Shown here piece by piece: positions 6,511 through 9,482 of a stretch of 9,482 nucleotides of DNA. Origin of the DNA: Acidobacteriaceae bacterium. GTDB lineage: Bacteria; Acidobacteriota; Terriglobia; Terriglobales; SbA1. Where the stretch lies: the NCBI GenBank assembly GCA_003136335.1, contig PLEA01000483.1, positions 1-9,482 on the forward strand. Reading direction: 5' to 3'. The position numbers and the translations under genes are program-made. Position 1 is the stretch's first letter. Every line of letters starts with the position of its first letter. A model generated the notes under the pieces. It did no database searches. It saw only the letters and a list, made by a program, of their open reading frames with translations, and was not told the DNA's origin.

Positions 6511-6539
6511 ATGGTACGAAATGCGGGGGGCGGCGTCAA
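6511..6539 (-). promoter_or_regulatory. Sigma70-type promoter of the SAM-riboswitch transcript
   Basis: On the minus strand TTGACG (6539-6534) and TACCAT (6516-6511) are separated by exactly 17 bp. This predicts a start near 6504, about 40 nt upstream of the P1 helix of the aptamer and about 300 nt before the first gene. It sits between the HicB-like stop (6548) and the aptamer, so the sulfur unit would be transcribed independently of the genes upstream. Confidence 0.5.
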
Positions 6540-6547
6540 GGGGGAAG

Positions 6548-6796
6548 TCACCCTGCTGCGTCATCAGTTTCTGGCACGACTTTGGGCGCATTGCGCAGGA
6601 ACCTAATCAGTCCGTCGCCAGTAGCCTTTCCGGCACGCTTCGTGAAGAAATCCGCCGCGGTTTCCATCACTCCGACTTTTTCCGCCGCTGCGACAGCAAT
6701 CCACTGGTTCAGAGTAACTCCGTCCTCCTTCGCCAGGCGTTGGGCAGCTTTCTTAATCGAGAGAGGTAGCTTGAGCGGATAGGTAGCCTTACTGAT
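6548..6796 (-). CDS. HicB-like/ribbon-helix-helix antitoxin-type small protein, no canonical start codon
   Basis: 82-codon frame ending in TGA, missed by ATG-based gene finding. Read from the ATC at 6796 it gives (I)SKATYPLKLPLSIKKAAQ and then RLAKEDGVTLNQWIAVAAAE. This is the beta-strand plus two helices of Arc/MetJ-type RHH proteins usually named HicB-family antitoxins, with a tail including ETAADFFTKRAGKATGDG. AAAGGTGA lies 5-6 bases before the ATC, exactly where a ribosome site belongs, and the sequence after it reads as a normal protein start. No ATG, GTG or TTG occurs in frame between there and the upstream gene's end; the first internal starts (GTG/ATG at codons 43-44) would delete the DNA-binding part. 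Either a rare ATC start, a lost start codon (early pseudogene), or a base error. It would be an RHH DNA-binding protein; no HicA-like toxin is adjacent. Confidence 0.6.
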   Translation of the reverse strand: MSKATYPLKLPLSIKKAAQRLAKEDGVTLNQWIAVAAAEKVGVMETAADFFTKRAGKATGDGLIRFLRNAPKVVPETDDAAG

Positions 6797-6863
6797 CGTT
6801 TCACCTTTCTGAGCAGTTCCGCCGGGCGTATTACTGAGAACAATTCGCGAACGTTTACAGACG

Positions 6864-8882
6864 TCACTTTGTGGCTTCGGACCATTCCTGCTCGCCGCGA
6901 TGAAGGAAAGCGTCGCGGTCTTCCGGCAGGATCCAGCGTTGCTTCACCAAGTCGTCTGCTGCATGGTTGTAACGGGCCATGTAGTCTTCGCGATCGGTGT
7001 AACGTTCTGCGACGGACTTGCGGGGATCGCCGATCTTCTGACGGTCTGCGGCAGTCTTTGGGAACGGAATGTAAGACGCCTCGAAGGAAACGCGCTGATC
7101 GGGCGCGCCAATCGAGGAATCGCGGAGATTCCAGCCAGTATACGTCGCCAGCGGAACAGTTATTTCCGGCAAGCGGACACCGTCGCGTTCATTACCGTCG
7201 GCATCGACCTGGGGAACAAAGACAGGGAAAGGCTCGCTCACCTTCGGCGGCTGCACGCTGAGAATTCCATCCCGCCAATGCGGGCCGAAATCGAGATGCC
7301 ATGCTTCATTCGCTTCATGCGGACGGTTGACGCCGGGGATCACGGGCATCGCATATTCGCGCAGCGGCACGAGTATTCCGTCCGCAATCTTCGGGTAGCT
7401 ACTGGCGGGCGGAAGAGTATTGCTGCGCACCCACGCGTCGATATTGGCAATCATCGCGCGCCAGAAATATTTAACCGGGAGCGGCGACTGCGGCTGCTGT
7501 CCGAGCAGATCGCCTTTTCCTTTTTCCGGAGGGAACGGTCCGGAAAAGTGTTGCAGGCCTGTGAAGTGATAGATGCGGACATTTTCCGAAATTGGCGCAT
7601 CGTGCTTGCCATCTGCGGTGACGTGAATCAGCGCGGCGGCGCGGCCCCAATACTCATAAGAAGTGTTAGAGAAAAAAATCTTGGGCACGGCCTTGTCAGC
7701 CACGGCGCGGTCGAGCAGGCCGCCCGTTTCTCCGGAGATTGGATCTTTCTCGGGCAGATCGGTAAAGGGAAAAATGTCGGTTGGAAAGAAAACGGACGAG
7801 GTGGGCTGCGCATCGCGCGAAGGCTGGGCGAAACGATAGTTGAAGCTGCCTCGGCCCGCTCCGGCAACGTGGGCGAGAACGCCATCGAGCGCGATTCTTC
7901 CTTCTTCGTCGGCATTGAAGCCCTGATAGAGGAAATCGCGCAGAAAGCGTCCGTTCTGCGAAATGCCTTCGCCGTAGACGCGCGCCGTGGGCGTGACGGC
8001 ATCGGGTGCATGCTTGGCATACGATGCAAAGTCGCGGATCGCAGCGAAGCCGCCGCCGGCCACAACTGGGTCGGCGACAACGTAAACGTATTCGTAGATC
8101 TTGCCGGGCTGAAAGCCACCGTTCAAGTGAATGTAGCGATTGCTCGGAGTGAGTTTGCCGTCAACCGTCTCAGCGAATTGCCACTCTGCGCGGGGAATGA
8201 CAGTGCGCAGTGCAGCGCGAGAATCCCGCACGGTGAGCACATTCAGCGGATCGGCAGGTGCAGAAACCGGATATTCGGTTCCACCTAGGTTGCCGAGGAT
8301 GAGATGACCCAGCGGAATTTCTGGCATCACTTTTGAGGGCATGAGATCGCCGCGCAGCAGGCCGGTAATGGTCTCTCCGTTTTCTCTGGCGACCGGCGCA
8401 AAGAATCGCAGCGCATCTGCGCCGTCCGCGTCCCATTGCCATCCCAGGCTCACGATGGTGAAACCATTGCGCAGTAACCATGCGTCCCCGGCATCCTTCG
8501 CCAGATCCCAGTCGCCGCCGTCGACCAGAGAAAGAATGCGCCCACGACCGCGATTGGGGACTTCCAGGAGCAGCGAACCGTTGCCCTTGTGCGCGTCCTT
8601 GGGGCGCACGGCAATGAAGTCCGCAGAGAACTCGACCTCGCTGTTTTTCAAATTTACCGCGTTGCTCAGATCGACGATTCGCAGGTTGTGCGAATTGCCA
8701 ACTGGGAGGGAGAAGTAGACTCGTCCCGTGATGCGCTCGTAGGCGCCCGCGTCGCCGAAGTCCTTGCCCCCAAGGACATCCGTGCGGGTAGCAGTTTCGA
8801 CGCGGACGACGCGCGCGTGGAGCGGTAACACCGTCAGCGCCACAGAAAGAAATAACGGCCATAACCTAAGTCGCAGTCGCAT
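6864..8882 (-). CDS. Exported alpha/beta hydrolase domain protein (PF20091-type)
   Basis: 672 residues from the ATG at 8882, chosen because it gives a signal peptide (MRLRLRLWPLFLSVALTVLP, cleavage after LHA). The frame is open to 9221, but that extension reads as non-protein-like sequence antisense to the next gene. The N-terminal domain begins RVVRVETATRTDVLGGKDFG and continues VEFSADFIAVRPKDAHKGNG and EVPNRGRGR, typical of a family annotated only as alpha/beta hydrolase domain-containing and common in Acidobacteriota and Proteobacteria. The presumed nucleophile is S308 in GEGISQNGR, with a candidate catalytic histidine H445 in FTGLQHF. The C-terminal part (about 470-672) carries DAWVRSNTLPPASSYP and the LATYTGWNLR segment. 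Length is normal and nothing is broken. It probably acts in the periplasm or outside the cell on an unknown ester, amide or similar substrate. It is divergent from the S10 peptidase gene. The acid residue of the triad could not be assigned by eye. Confidence 0.85.
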   Translation of the reverse strand: MRLRLRLWPLFLSVALTVLPLHARVVRVETATRTDVLGGKDFGDAGAYERITGRVYFSLPVGNSHNLRIVDLSNAVNLKNSEVEFSADFIAVRPKDAHKGNGSLLLEVPNRGRGRILSLVDGGDWDLAKDAGDAWLLRNGFTIVSLGWQWDADGADALRFFAPVARENGETITGLLRGDLMPSKVMPEIPLGHLILGNLGGTEYPVSAPADPLNVLTVRDSRAALRTVIPRAEWQFAETVDGKLTPSNRYIHLNGGFQPGKIYEYVYVVADPVVAGGGFAAIRDFASYAKHAPDAVTPTARVYGEGISQNGRFLRDFLYQGFNADEEGRIALDGVLAHVAGAGRGSFNYRFAQPSRDAQPTSSVFFPTDIFPFTDLPEKDPISGETGGLLDRAVADKAVPKIFFSNTSYEYWGRAAALIHVTADGKHDAPISENVRIYHFTGLQHFSGPFPPEKGKGDLLGQQPQSPLPVKYFWRAMIANIDAWVRSNTLPPASSYPKIADGILVPLREYAMPVIPGVNRPHEANEAWHLDFGPHWRDGILSVQPPKVSEPFPVFVPQVDADGNERDGVRLPEITVPLATYTGWNLRDSSIGAPDQRVSFEASYIPFPKTAADRQKIGDPRKSVAERYTDREDYMARYNHAADDLVKQRWILPEDRDAFLHRGEQEWSEATK

Positions 8883-9000
8883 GCGCGGAAGGATAACATG
8901 CAAGTCGCCCCGTCTCCCTTGTAGGTGGTGTTGTACAATTCCTCCCACTCGCAAAGTCCAGACAATCTGGTCGCGATAATTCATTCGTGGGGACTGAACC
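8883..9000. promoter_or_regulatory. Divergent intergenic region of the two exported hydrolases
   Basis: The 118 bp between the divergent starts must hold both promoters. For the plus-strand gene, two -10-like boxes are seen, TACAAT (8934-8939) and GATAAT (8975-8980), neither with a convincing -35, and a Shine-Dalgarno GGGGA (8989-8993) seven bases before the ATG. Between the two boxes is a perfect 5-bp-arm palindrome CCAGA-CAA-TCTGG (8958-8970) that could be an operator. No clear promoter or ribosome site was found for the minus-strand gene. Confidence 0.4.
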
Positions 9001-9482
9001 ATGCAGAGACTTTCCCGGACGTGCGCTGCCGTCTTCTTCTCATTAATTGTTTCCACTTGTTGCGCTGCCACTTCTTTCGGCCAACAAACCGAATCTCCCA
9101 AACCCGCAACTCCGAAGAAACAGACGGCGACGCCATCCTCCGAAAAGCCTGCGGAGAGCGCCCTCAAGCCCGAGCCGGTCGTTGAGCAAAGGTCCGCGCC
9201 GCGCGAGGCCGCTCCCGACAAAGAAAAAGAAAAAGAAGAGCATTACGACATGACCGAGGCCGTGCCGGTCGCGACCCATCACCAGATCACCGTTGACGGG
9301 AAACTGCTGAAGTACAGCGCCACCGCCGGCCGCCTCCCCATCAAGCGCGGCGATGGAAAGATAGAAGCGGAAATGTTTTATGTCGCCTACACGCTCGACG
9401 GCCAGGACAGCGCCAAACGGCCGCTGACGTTCGCCTACAATGGCGGCCCCGGTTCCGCGTCCATCTGGCTGCACATGGGAGC
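9001..9482 (+). CDS. S10 family serine carboxypeptidase-like protein, N-terminal part (cut by window edge)
   Basis: First 160 residues of an exported S10 peptidase; the frame is open to the right edge. Residues 1-27 form a signal peptide (MQRLSRTCAAVFFSLIVSTC, then CAATSFG, with cleavage likely before QQTES). Two cysteines at 20-21 do not make a good lipobox. Residues 29-80 are a Pro/Ala/Lys/Glu-rich low-complexity linker ending DKEKEKEE. The catalytic domain begins near 92 (THHQITVDGKLLKYSATAG), runs through EAEMFYVAYTLDG, and reaches the diagnostic NGGPGSASIWLHMG (147-160), the S10 oxyanion/substrate-carboxylate loop. The catalytic Ser (GES), Asp and His would be downstream and cannot be checked. 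GGGGA lies seven bases before the ATG. Acidobacterial members are usually around 500 residues and exported. Its job is probably to remove C-terminal residues from extracellular peptides. Confidence 0.9.
   Translation, partial: MQRLSRTCAAVFFSLIVSTCCAATSFGQQTESPKPATPKKQTATPSSEKPAESALKPEPVVEQRSAPREAAPDKEKEKEEHYDMTEAVPVATHHQITVDGKLLKYSATAGRLPIKRGDGKIEAEMFYVAYTLDGQDSAKRPLTFAYNGGPGSASIWLHMG

Noticed and set aside
6900..8288. Long plus-strand open frame (462 codons)
   Set aside because: Antisense to the alpha/beta hydrolase gene, whose conserved family sequence is unmistakable; typical shadow frame in GC-rich DNA.
8883..9221. N-terminal extension of the hydrolase frame
   Set aside because: The 113 extra codons precede a good signal peptide, overlap the start of the divergent S10 peptidase, and show no conserved-looking sequence.
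9043..9474. Minus-strand open frame (143 codons)
   Set aside because: Antisense to the S10 peptidase gene; its poly-Phe run is only the complement of the Lys/Glu-coding linker.

Overview
The window looks like chromosome from a moderately GC-rich Gram-negative soil-type bacterium, most plausibly Acidobacteriota. That is inferred from the combination of gene families and not from a marker gene: a secreted TPR protein with an N-terminal beta-sandwich, a PF20091-type secreted alpha/beta hydrolase, an S10 carboxypeptidase with a long charged linker, and a threonine-synthase-like/MoaD-like pair. Every gene reads on the minus strand except the last, which starts at 9001 and runs off the right edge.

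Region 1 (1-3207) is one minus-strand operon: TetR-family regulator, HlyD-type membrane fusion protein, ABC ATPase, ABC-2 permease (cut by the left edge). The genes are joined by a 14-nt and two 4-nt overlaps. The order matches E. coli ybiH(cecR)-ybhGFSR. A TATAAT box and an 18-bp imperfect palindrome abut the TetR start and probably form an autoregulated promoter.

Region 2 (3310-4498) holds an exported TPR protein. Upstream of it lie a TTGACA element and a nested inverted repeat.

Region 3 (4559-6539) is the most interesting part. A minus-strand transcription unit runs through a good sigma70-type promoter, a well-formed SAM-I riboswitch aptamer, an intrinsic terminator, a threonine-synthase-like PLP enzyme, a MoaD/ThiS-like sulfur-carrier protein that ends Gly-Gly-Ala-Gln, and a closing terminator. 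SAM-responsive control is unexpected for ordinary threonine synthesis. Together with the sulfur-carrier partner it suggests that the PLP enzyme may make a sulfur amino acid (homocysteine) from O-phosphohomoserine with a protein thiocarboxylate as sulfur donor.

Region 4 (6548-6796) is a small unannotated ribbon-helix-helix/HicB-like antitoxin frame. It has an intact body and a well-placed ribosome binding site, but ATC where ATG would be expected. No toxin partner is visible.

Region 5 (6864-9482) has two divergent genes for exported hydrolases: a 672-residue alpha/beta hydrolase (minus) and the first 160 residues of an S10 serine carboxypeptidase-like protein (plus). They share a 118-bp intergenic region. 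I saw no tRNA, rRNA, CRISPR array, insertion sequence or phage gene.
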